A stretch of DNA of 55,424 nucleotides, from positions 1 through 55,424 of the forward strand of contig DDSV01000042.1 of assembly GCA_002344215.1 (NCBI GenBank). Reading direction: 5' to 3'. The notes under the pieces were generated by a model. It worked only from the letters and a program-made list of their open reading frames with translations, was not told the DNA's origin and did no database searches. The position numbers were made by a program, and so were the translations under genes. This stretch comes from Akkermansiaceae bacterium UBA2381. GTDB taxonomy: Bacteria > Verrucomicrobiota > Verrucomicrobiia > Verrucomicrobiales > DEV007. This document shows positions 1 through 8,337 of the stretch, in pieces (the first letter of the stretch is position 1; each line of letters begins with the position of its first letter).

Positions 1-138
1 TTCCCTACACTCGATTTCGAGTCGCCCCAGAACGTGTTTCAAGGTGATTCAACATAATTCACAATGCGTTGATCAATAACATGTTGTGGAATGTTGAAAA
101 ATCTTGAGTTATTCTGAAACAGCCGCAACGGAGCCCAA

Positions 139-1545
139 ATGGGGCCCAAATTTTTCATGCAAAAACCTACACCAACCGAAGCGCGGACCCGCCGTGGAAA
201 TCGCATTTATCGCAATCCATTCACTCTCCATGGGGAGACCCGTTACTCCGACGACTTCCTCCTGGCGGTGAAAAAATCAGGCGAGCGTCACCGTCTCAAT
301 CTTGGCAGCGACCTCGAGAAAGCGAAGAAACTGGCAGACCAGATCAGCTCCTTTCTGACGGTGCCCAGCCACTCGTTCGCGGACCTCTTCGAGCACCCGG
401 ACTTCCAGCAGCTCAAGAAACCCCGGTCCTACCAACGGCGCCTGCGTTCGCACTATCTCGCCGAACCGAACGATCACGCGGGCGCGAAACATGCGCCACT
501 CATCGGTGAAGTGATCCGACGTTATGAGGCCAACGCCGTCCACCTCAGCAAAACCAGTGTCGTTGATGCGACGAACTCGCTGAGACACCTCGCCGCCGCG
601 ATCTCAAACCTTCCCCTGGTGCAGAGGAACGCGACCAAGCAACAGCGCGACCAATGGAGGAAGAAAACCGATGCGGTTCCCCTGGGCGCCCTCACCCTTT
701 CCTCGCTCGAAGAATACCGGACGGCCTCCATCCGCAAAGCCGGGGATGATCAGCTTGAACGGGGCCGTCGCATCACGACCCTGAACTCCTACTTCCGATG
801 TGCCCGCAGTGTCTTTTCGGAACGGATGATGGCCTTCTACGGGGACTTCGATCTCCCGGATCCCCTCCCCTTGCGGAAAATTCGTCCCATGCGGGAGCCC
901 TCCCGTCGATACGTTTCGAAGATCGACGTCGCGGAGATCATGACGAAAGCCAAAAAACGGTTCTGGCTGCGGGAGTTGACGGCGGAGGACCAGATCGACC
1001 TTCCCCCCACCAACCGGAGCGATGCCGACCTTATCCGCGAAGACAAGGCGCGGTTTGTCATCCTGCTCCTCACGATCGCCTGCGGCCTCCGCCCTAAGGA
1101 GATGTCCCGGCTCACTTGGGAACAGGTCGACTTCCAGCGGCGCCAGATCCATGTCGGCGTCACCTCCTACGACACGCCGAAGGCCCGCAGCTCGGAATGC
1201 TCCATCGACGTCACTCCCACCGTCATGGCATACCTCGAGGAGTTCCGACCCTACAGCATCTTCCCGCCCTTTGTGGTCCCTGCTCCCCGTCTCGGTTCGA
1301 AGGAGCCTGCGAAGCCGGGTCAGATTTTCTTCCGTCAACTCTACCAGTGGTTGCGTCGGCAAGGCATCGAATCCCAGAACCCGCTCTACATCTTCCGCAA
1401 GGAGGCCGGCTCCATGATTTACGACCAGACCGACTCCTACGACCTGGCCGCCGACTTCCTGCGCAACGATCCGCGGATCGCCCGTGAACATTATGTCGGA
1501 CGTCGGAAGCGGCTTGAGGTCGAGGTGCCCGGGCTTTCGATTTGA
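139..1545 (+). CDS. Tyrosine recombinase / phage-type integrase
   Basis: A 468-residue protein with the layout of a site-specific tyrosine recombinase: a basic N-terminal arm region (about 1-75), a helical core-binding region (about 105-265) and a C-terminal catalytic domain (about 295-468). The first catalytic Arg is R318 in GLRPKEMSRLTW. The box II arginine is R420 in YIFRKEAGS, and the nucleophile is probably Y452 in REHYVGR. The usual His of HxxR is a Tyr here (Y417-I-F-R420). The RKEAGS wording resembles a clade of integrase-like proteins I associate with Verrucomicrobia and Planctomycetes (from memory). The gene converges on the WYL regulator with a 31-bp gap and borders the CRISPR-Cas locus, which suggests a role in acquiring or moving the island, but no attachment sites were identified. 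ATG at 139 is chosen because upstream sequence is AT-rich and noncoding in appearance. Confidence 0.85.
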   Translation: MGPKFFMQKPTPTEARTRRGNRIYRNPFTLHGETRYSDDFLLAVKKSGERHRLNLGSDLEKAKKLADQISSFLTVPSHSFADLFEHPDFQQLKKPRSYQRRLRSHYLAEPNDHAGAKHAPLIGEVIRRYEANAVHLSKTSVVDATNSLRHLAAAISNLPLVQRNATKQQRDQWRKKTDAVPLGALTLSSLEEYRTASIRKAGDDQLERGRRITTLNSYFRCARSVFSERMMAFYGDFDLPDPLPLRKIRPMREPSRRYVSKIDVAEIMTKAKKRFWLRELTAEDQIDLPPTNRSDADLIREDKARFVILLLTIACGLRPKEMSRLTWEQVDFQRRQIHVGVTSYDTPKARSSECSIDVTPTVMAYLEEFRPYSIFPPFVVPAPRLGSKEPAKPGQIFFRQLYQWLRRQGIESQNPLYIFRKEAGSMIYDQTDSYDLAADFLRNDPRIAREHYVGRRKRLEVEVPGLSI

Positions 1546-1576
1546 ACAGCCCCACAATGAAGACGTTCTCGTTCCA

Positions 1577-2464
1577 TTAACCTTTGCCAGAGAGTGCAAC
1601 CAAAAGTGGCGGCAATCGGTTCATCCCTTCGGTCGGCATGTTGAGGTGCATCAGGGTGTAGTTTCGCATCGCGCGCCTCACCTTGAGCCGTAGAAGCCCA
1701 TCAGTGATGCCGAAATCCCAGGCGACAGACTCCCGCAAATTTGCCGACAATTCCGGGTTGGGAGAGAGAACCAACTCGTCGATCGTTTCCCACTCCACGT
1801 CCGGAGGCAGGTTCTCTGGGGCTTTATCAGCGGGCCATTCTACTTTGCGGATGCGGCTGAGGACAAAGTCGCGGTAGTCCCGGTTTTCCTCGCACCATGC
1901 ACGCACATGCCACCGGTAGCCATTGTTGGCGAACGCGTGAGGCACGATGTAGCGGGCGCCGGGTGTAATGGATCCGACACCCTCAGCCTCCGCTTCGCGC
2001 CGACCGGAAAGGGACGCGTAATCGATGCGCAGGCGCATGTTCGCCCACACGGCATAGAAGGTGGCCCGCTCGACCGACGGAGTCGCCCGGCGCACGGGCA
2101 GAGAAACACCGGTGACCCGGGCCGTTGGTAAATGCCCGGTGGAATTCATCGCCGCTGGACGGCCGACCAAGCCGTCACCGTGTTCTAGCAAGAACAGTGA
2201 GAGCGCGTCCTCCAGTTGCGGCGTGTGATAGACACAGGCCATGCCCGGCTCACCACGATAGGTCTTCGCCTTCAGATCGTAGCGCGCCGCCGTCGGGTTG
2301 ATCTCAAGGTAGCGCTGGAGGTCGGAACTGGCTTGGGCCAGGGAGATTCCGAAAAGTTCCCGAAGGTCTTTCCGCTTCACCTGTCCGCGCCACCAGAGAG
2401 AGCGTTCGACAAAGCGCAGGCGTTCCTGTGCCGCCCAGGCTTCGGGGTTGGTGGTGTTGGACAT
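1577..2464 (-). CDS. WYL-domain transcriptional regulator
   Basis: A 295-residue regulator. Residues about 1-75 form a winged-helix DNA-binding region (RERSLWWRGQ-type start, then LFGISLAQASSDLQRYLEIN as helix-turn-helix). A WYL domain follows at about 130-220, with ARYIVPHAFANNGYRWHVRAW and DYRDFVLSRI as the recognisable core, then a C-terminal extension. WYL domains bind ligands, probably nucleotides or nucleic acid, and WYL regulators are frequent neighbours of CRISPR-Cas and other defence operons. Here the gene is transcribed away from cas7 across a 178-bp intergenic region holding a likely operator, so control of the cas operon is the natural inference. No direct evidence shows whether it represses or activates. 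Confidence 0.9.
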   Translation of the reverse strand: MSNTTNPEAWAAQERLRFVERSLWWRGQVKRKDLRELFGISLAQASSDLQRYLEINPTAARYDLKAKTYRGEPGMACVYHTPQLEDALSLFLLEHGDGLVGRPAAMNSTGHLPTARVTGVSLPVRRATPSVERATFYAVWANMRLRIDYASLSGRREAEAEGVGSITPGARYIVPHAFANNGYRWHVRAWCEENRDYRDFVLSRIRKVEWPADKAPENLPPDVEWETIDELVLSPNPELSANLRESVAWDFGITDGLLRLKVRRAMRNYTLMHLNMPTEGMNRLPPLLVALSGKG

Positions 2465-2478
2465 GGGAACTCGCGGAA

Positions 2479-2497
2479 ATCTTCGTTAAGAGAAGAT
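2479..2497. repeat. Short inverted repeat just upstream of the WYL gene
   Basis: Perfect 6-bp arms ATCTTC and GAAGAT are separated by 7 nt, 15 bp upstream of the regulator's start codon at 2464. It could be an autoregulatory site or a 5' UTR hairpin. Its sequence differs from the palindrome on the cas side, so a common operator is not obvious. Confidence 0.35.
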
Positions 2498-2560
2498 CAG
2501 GGAAACCGAAGGACTTTGCAAGAGATCAGGCGATTTTTTCAAATTAGTCGTGTTTTTTGA

Positions 2561-2589
2561 TTGACGCGTATGACTGGATGTTCTATTTG
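2561..2589 (+). promoter_or_regulatory. Candidate promoter of the cas operon
   Basis: TTGACG at 2561-2566 and TATTTG at 2584-2589 are separated by 17 bp. The -35 element is strong and the -10 element is weak (3 of 6 to TATAAT), so an activator may be needed. Predicted initiation falls near 2596, at the left edge of the palindrome below and about 47 bp before the cas7 ATG. Confidence 0.45.
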
Positions 2590-2595
2590 AAATCG

Positions 2596-2622
2596 TTGAC
2601 CTACTCCAGTCGAGTTGGTCAA
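2596..2622. promoter_or_regulatory. 27-bp imperfect palindrome upstream of cas7, likely operator
   Basis: Arms TTGACCTACTC (2596-2606) and GAGTTGGTCAA (2612-2622) are inverted repeats with a single mismatch around the 5-nt centre CAGTC. The site ends 20 bp before the cas7 ATG and would cover the predicted transcription start. A dyad of this size suits a dimeric regulator, and the divergent WYL protein is the obvious candidate. A 5' UTR hairpin is the alternative. Confidence 0.55.
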
Positions 2623-2642
2623 ATCTTGAGCTTCCCTTAAAA

Positions 2643-3809
2643 ATGAAACTACACGACCTTCACCAAGCTGTTCAGTCCGCTGCGGGACTCCGCCTCCGTC
2701 TTCGCCTCCAGCCGCTCTACGGTCCTGGTGAGGTGATTTTTCCCTGTACTGTTGCCGGGGGGAAATATCAGACCTCGAAGAGGCGTATCCCAGGGTTCAC
2801 CGAGTCCGTCGACTGCACGATCATCGACAGTGTCCAGAGCCAAGCGAACCGGATGGAGGATGCGCTATTGGAAGACATTCGAGCCGGTCACCTGCACCTC
2901 CCGCACGTCGCAACCGATTTCAGTGGAGTTGAAGGACTGGAGAAGCCTGTCGGCACGATCACCTGCTTCGAGGCTCCGCATCGCATCTTCGACGCCATCC
3001 TGCGGGATTCGGTCGATGAGACCGGGAGACACTTTCCCCTGACCACCCTCGGAAAGTCCGTCATCAACGCGAATTCGAAGGACGCCTCGGCGATCTTCGG
3101 AGTTTCGCCGGCCAGCCTTCTCTTCGGGAGTTGGGATTCGACCGGTGTTTCCGGGGGCTTGGGTGAAAAATACACCCGATGCGTGGTCAGTGAGTTGGTG
3201 GCGGTGAACGTCGAGCAAGCAACTCGCGCTGGGACTCGTATCGATCCACTGAACACGGCAGGTTCGATCGATCCTACTACGATCCTGAAGGACACCAAGG
3301 ACGAGATGTGGCAGGCTCTTGCCAAGAATCGAAAGAATCTGAAGAAGCCGTCCGAACTCAATCACAGCAGTGTGCCGTGGGAAGGCGAGACGCATGGCGG
3401 TGTCACGTGCGACTACATACAACAATCCACGACGATCTCCTTCCCGGCGCTGCGCCGCCTCCAATTCGGTTCGCCGGAGCGCACTTCCGCAGCGCAGACC
3501 GTCCTTGCCGCCATCGCCCTCCATGGCGTCGCGCTCAACGTCGAGAAAGGCTGGCATCTTCGTTCCCGCTGCGATCTGATCCTCGACGATGGAGCCTCGG
3601 TCGAATGGGAAATCCTCGGCGGGAACGTGTCATCCAGCGAATCGCTTTCCGCGAGCGCGACGCGGTCGCTGCTCAAGGAGGCCGTCGCCAAAGCGAAAGA
3701 GGCCGGGTTAATGTGGATCGAGGAGCCGATCCGGCTGAAGCCCTCCGATGCGCTCAAAAAACTCGTCGTTGCATCGCAGAAAGCGCACCGCGAATCCTCA
3801 CCCGAATAA
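2643..3809 (+). CDS. csb1: Type I-G Cas7 (Csb1, GSU0053 family) backbone subunit
   Basis: A 388-residue RAMP-type protein, the expected length for Csb1, the backbone subunit that coats the crRNA spacer in type I-G (I-U) Cascade. Family signatures are clear: CTIIDSVQSQANRMEDALL at about 58-76, then DASAIFGVSPASLLFGSWDSTG (about 142-163) followed by KYTRCVVSELVAVNVE. These are the family's most conserved blocks. It is the first gene of the cas operon and ends 3 bp before csb2. The ATG at 2643 follows a short leader with no clear Shine-Dalgarno sequence. The identification is firm at family level. Confidence 0.95.
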   Translation: MKLHDLHQAVQSAAGLRLRLRLQPLYGPGEVIFPCTVAGGKYQTSKRRIPGFTESVDCTIIDSVQSQANRMEDALLEDIRAGHLHLPHVATDFSGVEGLEKPVGTITCFEAPHRIFDAILRDSVDETGRHFPLTTLGKSVINANSKDASAIFGVSPASLLFGSWDSTGVSGGLGEKYTRCVVSELVAVNVEQATRAGTRIDPLNTAGSIDPTTILKDTKDEMWQALAKNRKNLKKPSELNHSSVPWEGETHGGVTCDYIQQSTTISFPALRRLQFGSPERTSAAQTVLAAIALHGVALNVEKGWHLRSRCDLILDDGASVEWEILGGNVSSSESLSASATRSLLKEAVAKAKEAGLMWIEEPIRLKPSDALKKLVVASQKAHRESSPE

Positions 3810-3812
3810 GCC

Positions 3813-5417
3813 ATGCCATTCACCATCTCGCTGCAATTTCCAGCGGGGCGCTACGTGGCGGCGGCTTGGGGTGACAAGGACGCCGTCGAGTGGCCGCCCC
3901 ATCCGGCACGTCTTTGCCTCGGTTTGGTGGACGTGCTGCACCGCTCGGGGAATCTGCCTGCAATGCGGGAGGCGCTGGAGTGGCTTTTCGCCCAGGGTCC
4001 GCCGGTCATCGTGATGCCCGGAGAAAGTTACGCCGATCTCCGCACCCTCGATGGGATCTTTGTTCCACAGAATCCTTCTGTTGCCGAGGAAGTGAAGCAC
4101 CCACGGAAACAACGATCTTTCCCCGTCGTGTTCCTCGATCCTGACAAACCAACGGTCTTCCTAAATTGGCCCGATCTCGAAATCTCGGAAAAACTGGCTG
4201 CTGCGCTACGATGCCTGCTTGAGAATCTCCCGCGCCTTGGTCACTCCGCCTCACTGGTGATTGCCTCGGTTTTCGTTGATGAACTTCCCACTGGCGAATG
4301 CTGGCGCACGCTTCGCCCGACAGGCGAAGCAGATTCCGGCTCTCCAGACTTCAGGCTCCGCGTGGCTTGGGATGGTCTACTCCGCTCCGCGGAAGAGGTC
4401 TTTGACGCTGCGGGACGCGCTGCTGAGATGGAGAAACTGATCTCCGCGACAGAGCGTTCGGCCAAGCCCGACAAACCACTCAAGCCCGCCGCCTCTCCCC
4501 GCGGACGCCATGATCCCCGCCACCGCTGGCACGGTTATGTCGAAGTCCGGGGATCCGCACCTCAAACGTCACCATGGAACGATAACATCCTCGTTCTTTC
4601 TTGCGTTGGTGGTAACCGGCTTGGATTGCCCAGCGTTTGGCAGTTGACGGAAGTCTTCCATAAGACCCTGATCGACCGGTGGAGCCGCGATCCTTCACGC
4701 GGACCCGTGCCCGAGTGGATCAGCGGACATCGAGCCGGTGATGCCGGATCGGACACGCCCCCGACGATTGAAAATCACCTTGCGATCTTTCCTCTCCCCT
4801 TCGTTGGCGGGAAACACGCCACCGGCCATTTGCTCGGTATCGGTCTCGCCTTTCCCCGACCCGAGACAGCAGGGATCGAAGCCGCGACGCTCCGATTCCA
4901 GTGGCGTCAGGCTCTCTCCGCACTTTTCGAGGATCGTGAAGACGGCGTCCTTGAATTGACTCCACGCGACAAGGCGTGGAGCTTCCGCTTGCGTCCCGAT
5001 GATTCGCCGGATCCCAAACTCGCGTTGCGCCCTAGTCGCTTGACCCGACCGTCCGCGGTCTGGACCAGCGTCACGCCCGTGATCCTTGACCGGCATCCGA
5101 AGCCACACTTCGAGAAAGATCCGGCAGGCTGGCAGAGAAGCTGTGTCAGCATCATCGCCGACGCCTGCCGACGCCTCGGGCTGCCCGAGCCGGTGGAAAT
5201 CCAGGTTTCACCCCATTCGGCCCTGCCGGGCGTGCCACCGGCGTTTGCGTTCCCCGCGCCGTCGGCGCGGCTTGGGCGCCCCTCACGTTTCCACATCCAC
5301 GTCACCCTGCGTTTCGTGGAGGAGATCCAAGGACCGCTGCTCCTCGGTGCGGGGCGCTTCCGGGGATACGGGTTGCTGCTGCCGCCAACGCCAAAAGACT
5401 TTCCCACCGATGAGTGA
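3813..5417 (+). CDS. csb2: Type I-G Cas5-Cas6 fusion protein (Csb2, GSU0054 family)
   Basis: A 534-residue protein whose N-terminus, ISLQFPAGRYVAAAW followed by VEWPPHPARL, is the hallmark opening of Csb2. In type I-G systems this fusion combines a Cas5-like part, which caps the crRNA 5' handle, with a Cas6-like part that processes pre-crRNA. The C-terminal segment HIHVTLRFVEEIQGPLLLGAGRFRGYGLLLP (about 496-526) contains the glycine-rich RAMP loop GAGRFRGYG expected of the Cas6 half. The catalytic His cannot be assigned with certainty by eye. It starts 3 bp after csb1 and its last codons overlap the cas3 start by 8 bp, indicating translational coupling. Confidence 0.93.
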   Translation: MPFTISLQFPAGRYVAAAWGDKDAVEWPPHPARLCLGLVDVLHRSGNLPAMREALEWLFAQGPPVIVMPGESYADLRTLDGIFVPQNPSVAEEVKHPRKQRSFPVVFLDPDKPTVFLNWPDLEISEKLAAALRCLLENLPRLGHSASLVIASVFVDELPTGECWRTLRPTGEADSGSPDFRLRVAWDGLLRSAEEVFDAAGRAAEMEKLISATERSAKPDKPLKPAASPRGRHDPRHRWHGYVEVRGSAPQTSPWNDNILVLSCVGGNRLGLPSVWQLTEVFHKTLIDRWSRDPSRGPVPEWISGHRAGDAGSDTPPTIENHLAIFPLPFVGGKHATGHLLGIGLAFPRPETAGIEAATLRFQWRQALSALFEDREDGVLELTPRDKAWSFRLRPDDSPDPKLALRPSRLTRPSAVWTSVTPVILDRHPKPHFEKDPAGWQRSCVSIIADACRRLGLPEPVEIQVSPHSALPGVPPAFAFPAPSARLGRPSRFHIHVTLRFVEEIQGPLLLGAGRFRGYGLLLPPTPKDFPTDE

Positions 5418-8337
5418 CTTCCCTGATTTTCACACCTTTTTCAGAAGTCTATGGGGCTACGATCCGTTCCCCTGGCAGGTCCGGCTCGCTGAGAAAGTTT
5501 CGCGGGAACCGTGGCCCGGGTGGATCACTCTGCCAACGGGGACCGGCAAGACCACCGCCATCGACATCGCGATCTACAATCTAGCGCGGCAGGCGCATCT
5601 GCCACCGGGGGAACGCACCGCGCCCGTTCGCATCGTTTCTGCCGTGAACCGCCGCATCGTCGTCGACGAGGCATTCGAACGCGCAAAGAACATCGCCACC
5701 CGGCTCAAGGAAGCGCTCGCGCATCCCGACGACGTTATCCACTCAGTCGCGACCGCCTTGCAACAGGTCTCGGGGCTAGAGCAGGGAGCGCCGCTGGAAA
5801 CGTATCCCCTGCGAGGAGCCACCTTTACGGACCATTCGTGGGCGCGCACGCCGACTCAGCCACTTGTCATCACCACGACCCTTGATCAACTCGGTTCCAG
5901 GCTTCTCTTCCGTGGATATGGCGTATCCGAGTTCGCCCGCCCGGTGCAGGCGGCCCTGCTCGCGAACGACGCACTGCTCATCCTCGACGAGGCACATACC
6001 GCCAAGGCGTTTTCGCAAACGCTCGGTTGGATCTCGAAACTGCGTGAGCAGGCCACGGAACCTTTGCAGCGTCCGTTTCAAGCAGTTCAATTGACAGCCA
6101 CTCCTCCTTCCGACGCGGGTGTCGATGCGTTTGGGCTCGACGCCAAGGACGAGACCCATCCCGTCATTCGAGCCCGGCTCCATGCCCAAAAGCCGACCGA
6201 ACTCATTTCAGTCGTGGAGGCAAAAGGCAGCGCGCGACACAAGAAGCTCGCCGCATCCATCGCGGAGAAAGCTGCTACTTTTCTCGCCGCGGGACATCGC
6301 CGCGTACTGGTCGTCGTCAATCGCGTCTCGACGGCCGAGGCGCTCGAGGAGGAAATCCTCAAAGGCCAAAAAGACAGCGGTGTTGCGATCGAGCTGCTCA
6401 CGGGAAGGCTCCGTCCCTTGGATCGGGAAGGCTTGATCCGAAAGCTGAACGAACGCCATCAACTGAAGTCTTCCTCGCCTTCTCCCGAGGTCGCGCCCTT
6501 GATCCTTGTCGCAACGCAGTGCATCGAGGTCGGCGCGGACTACGACTTCGATGCTCTCATCTCGGAACTCGCGCCGCTCGACAGTCTGCGGCAGAGGTTC
6601 GGCCGGCTCAACCGGCAGGGGCGGGAAATTCCGGCACCGGCCGCAATCTTCGCCCCCGGCGAAGCGCTGGACCGATCGAAACCCGATCCGCTATATGGTC
6701 CCTGCCTGCCGGCGGTGTGGGATTGGCTCTCGTCGATCCCCAACGTCGATTTCGGCTTGGCGGCGATGAATGCCGCGATGCCCAGGGAGGAAATGCTGGA
6801 AACGCTCCTCGCGCCAGCTCCCGATGCGCCGATCCTTCTGGCACCCCACCTCGATCTTCTCTGCCAAACCTCGCCCGAACCCTGTTACTCCCCGGACCCA
6901 ACCCTCTACATTCACGGTCCAGGTAGGAACTTCCCGGAGGTCTCCGTGGTCCTCCGCGCCGACTTGATTGACTCAATCGATGGTTCAAAAATGATTGAAG
7001 CCGTTCCTCCGCTCGGGAGCGAGGCGGCGACCGTTCCGCTGCTCCACGCACGCAAATGGCTGGAGAATCCATCCAAGGCGTTCGATCCCGGCGGCGACAG
7101 TCCCGATGATCTGGTGCCCGAAGACGAATCGCGAGGATCGATCGCCAATACATTGAAAGCCTTCCGCTGGCGGGCCGGAGAGGCAAGACCGCTCCTTGCA
7201 CCCAACGAACTGCGGGCCGGTGATGTCCTCGTTTTACCCGCGCAAACACCGATCGACGAACTCGGGCGTTTGTTTCCATGTCGAAAGGAATCGCCATGGA
7301 CGCTCGACGAGTTCGAGCGAGCCCACCTCCACTCGCGCGACCGCCTCGCCATCCGGTTCCACGAGCCAGTCACATACGAACTGGAGGCGGCGCTTCCTGA
7401 TGATGACGAAAAATCCCGTTTCTGGGAGATCGTCACTCCACTCTTCGCAAAGGACGAAGAGGACGGCACCTGGACCTTCCGCGCCGTCGATTGGCTCGGG
7501 GCCATGGCAACTCTCGCGCCACTGCTGGCGACGAAGTTGCGTGAGGACCATCCGCAAAAGGCCGTTTGGGAATACGCAGCTGCCAAAGAAGACTGGAGAG
7601 TCGAGCCTTATCCAGATGGCACCGTGACCGGAGCCGTCCTCTTCAATCGCTCCCGTGTCGGCGCGACACCGTGGCCGCTCGACCCTGCGGACCTCGGTCG
7701 CCAGGGCAACACCAGCAACGAGCCCTTCCCGCTCGACCGACACTCCGCCGCCGCGGCCCGGCGGGCACAATCCAACGCTCGCGGTCTGCCGCCCGGTATC
7801 GTCGCAACACTGGGCGACGCCGGGCTCTTCCATGATCTCGGCAAGCTCGATCCCCGCTTCCAAGCACTCCTGCATGGATGCTCGCTGTGGGCAGTCTCGG
7901 CAAAAGAAGCTCTCGCCAAAAGTGGGCGGCGTCTCCCGGCCCTTGAAACGTTTTATCGCAAACGATCCGGGTTGCCCGACGGGTTCCGCCATGAACTCCT
8001 CTCGGCGGTCATCATCGCACAATCCGATGCCGGCCGGAACCACCATGAGCGCGATCTTCTGATTCACCTCGTCGCCAGTCACCATGGGCGTTGTCGCGCC
8101 CTAGCACCCGTTGTGCCCGACCCGAGTCCCGAGGTCTTCGATGTCTTGGTGCTCGACCAACCCCTGCGTTTCGAAGGAGAAAACTGCCCGCTCGCCCATT
8201 TCTCCCATGGCGTGGCTTCCCGATTTTGGAAACTGACCCGCCGCTTCGGTTGGTGGGGCCTGCCTTATCTCGAGGCGATGCTCCGCCTCGCCGACCAATA
8301 CGAAAGCGCCAATCCTGACACATCCACCCCATCATGA
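5410..8337 (+). CDS. cas3: Cas3 helicase-nuclease, type I-G, C-terminal HD domain
   Basis: A 975-residue effector recruited by Cascade to unwind and degrade target DNA. The SF2 helicase comes first: Walker A LPTGTGKT at 41-48, DEAH at 193-196, QLTATPPS as motif III, and QRFGRLNRQG as motif VI. The HD nuclease lies at the C-terminus: HDLGK with H808-D809, and a later metal-binding HLVASHHGR segment. Helicase-then-HD order is the reverse of the common N-terminal-HD Cas3 of types I-B, I-C and I-E. The frame is open upstream to 5086 inside csb2, but the ATG at 5410 (MSDFPDFHTFF) gives a natural N-terminus and an 8-bp overlap with csb2. All key helicase and HD residues visible are intact. Confidence 0.95.
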   Translation: MSDFPDFHTFFRSLWGYDPFPWQVRLAEKVSREPWPGWITLPTGTGKTTAIDIAIYNLARQAHLPPGERTAPVRIVSAVNRRIVVDEAFERAKNIATRLKEALAHPDDVIHSVATALQQVSGLEQGAPLETYPLRGATFTDHSWARTPTQPLVITTTLDQLGSRLLFRGYGVSEFARPVQAALLANDALLILDEAHTAKAFSQTLGWISKLREQATEPLQRPFQAVQLTATPPSDAGVDAFGLDAKDETHPVIRARLHAQKPTELISVVEAKGSARHKKLAASIAEKAATFLAAGHRRVLVVVNRVSTAEALEEEILKGQKDSGVAIELLTGRLRPLDREGLIRKLNERHQLKSSSPSPEVAPLILVATQCIEVGADYDFDALISELAPLDSLRQRFGRLNRQGREIPAPAAIFAPGEALDRSKPDPLYGPCLPAVWDWLSSIPNVDFGLAAMNAAMPREEMLETLLAPAPDAPILLAPHLDLLCQTSPEPCYSPDPTLYIHGPGRNFPEVSVVLRADLIDSIDGSKMIEAVPPLGSEAATVPLLHARKWLENPSKAFDPGGDSPDDLVPEDESRGSIANTLKAFRWRAGEARPLLAPNELRAGDVLVLPAQTPIDELGRLFPCRKESPWTLDEFERAHLHSRDRLAIRFHEPVTYELEAALPDDDEKSRFWEIVTPLFAKDEEDGTWTFRAVDWLGAMATLAPLLATKLREDHPQKAVWEYAAAKEDWRVEPYPDGTVTGAVLFNRSRVGATPWPLDPADLGRQGNTSNEPFPLDRHSAAAARRAQSNARGLPPGIVATLGDAGLFHDLGKLDPRFQALLHGCSLWAVSAKEALAKSGRRLPALETFYRKRSGLPDGFRHELLSAVIIAQSDAGRNHHERDLLIHLVASHHGRCRALAPVVPDPSPEVFDVLVLDQPLRFEGENCPLAHFSHGVASRFWKLTRRFGWWGLPYLEAMLRLADQYESANPDTSTPS

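Noticed and set aside
1..138. Possible tRNA or attachment site at the left edge
   Set aside because: TCGATTTCGAGTCG looks vaguely like a T-arm, but no acceptor stem or CCA-type end can be folded in the available sequence, and no second copy was seen near the array end.
604..1599. A 331-residue minus-strand frame opposite the integrase
   Set aside because: The plus strand encodes a recognisable tyrosine recombinase. The antisense frame has no domain.
5086..5409. Extended N-terminus of Cas3 of 108 residues
   Set aside because: The extension lies entirely inside csb2 in another frame and is Arg/Ser-rich. ATG at 5410 fits family length and operon overlap.
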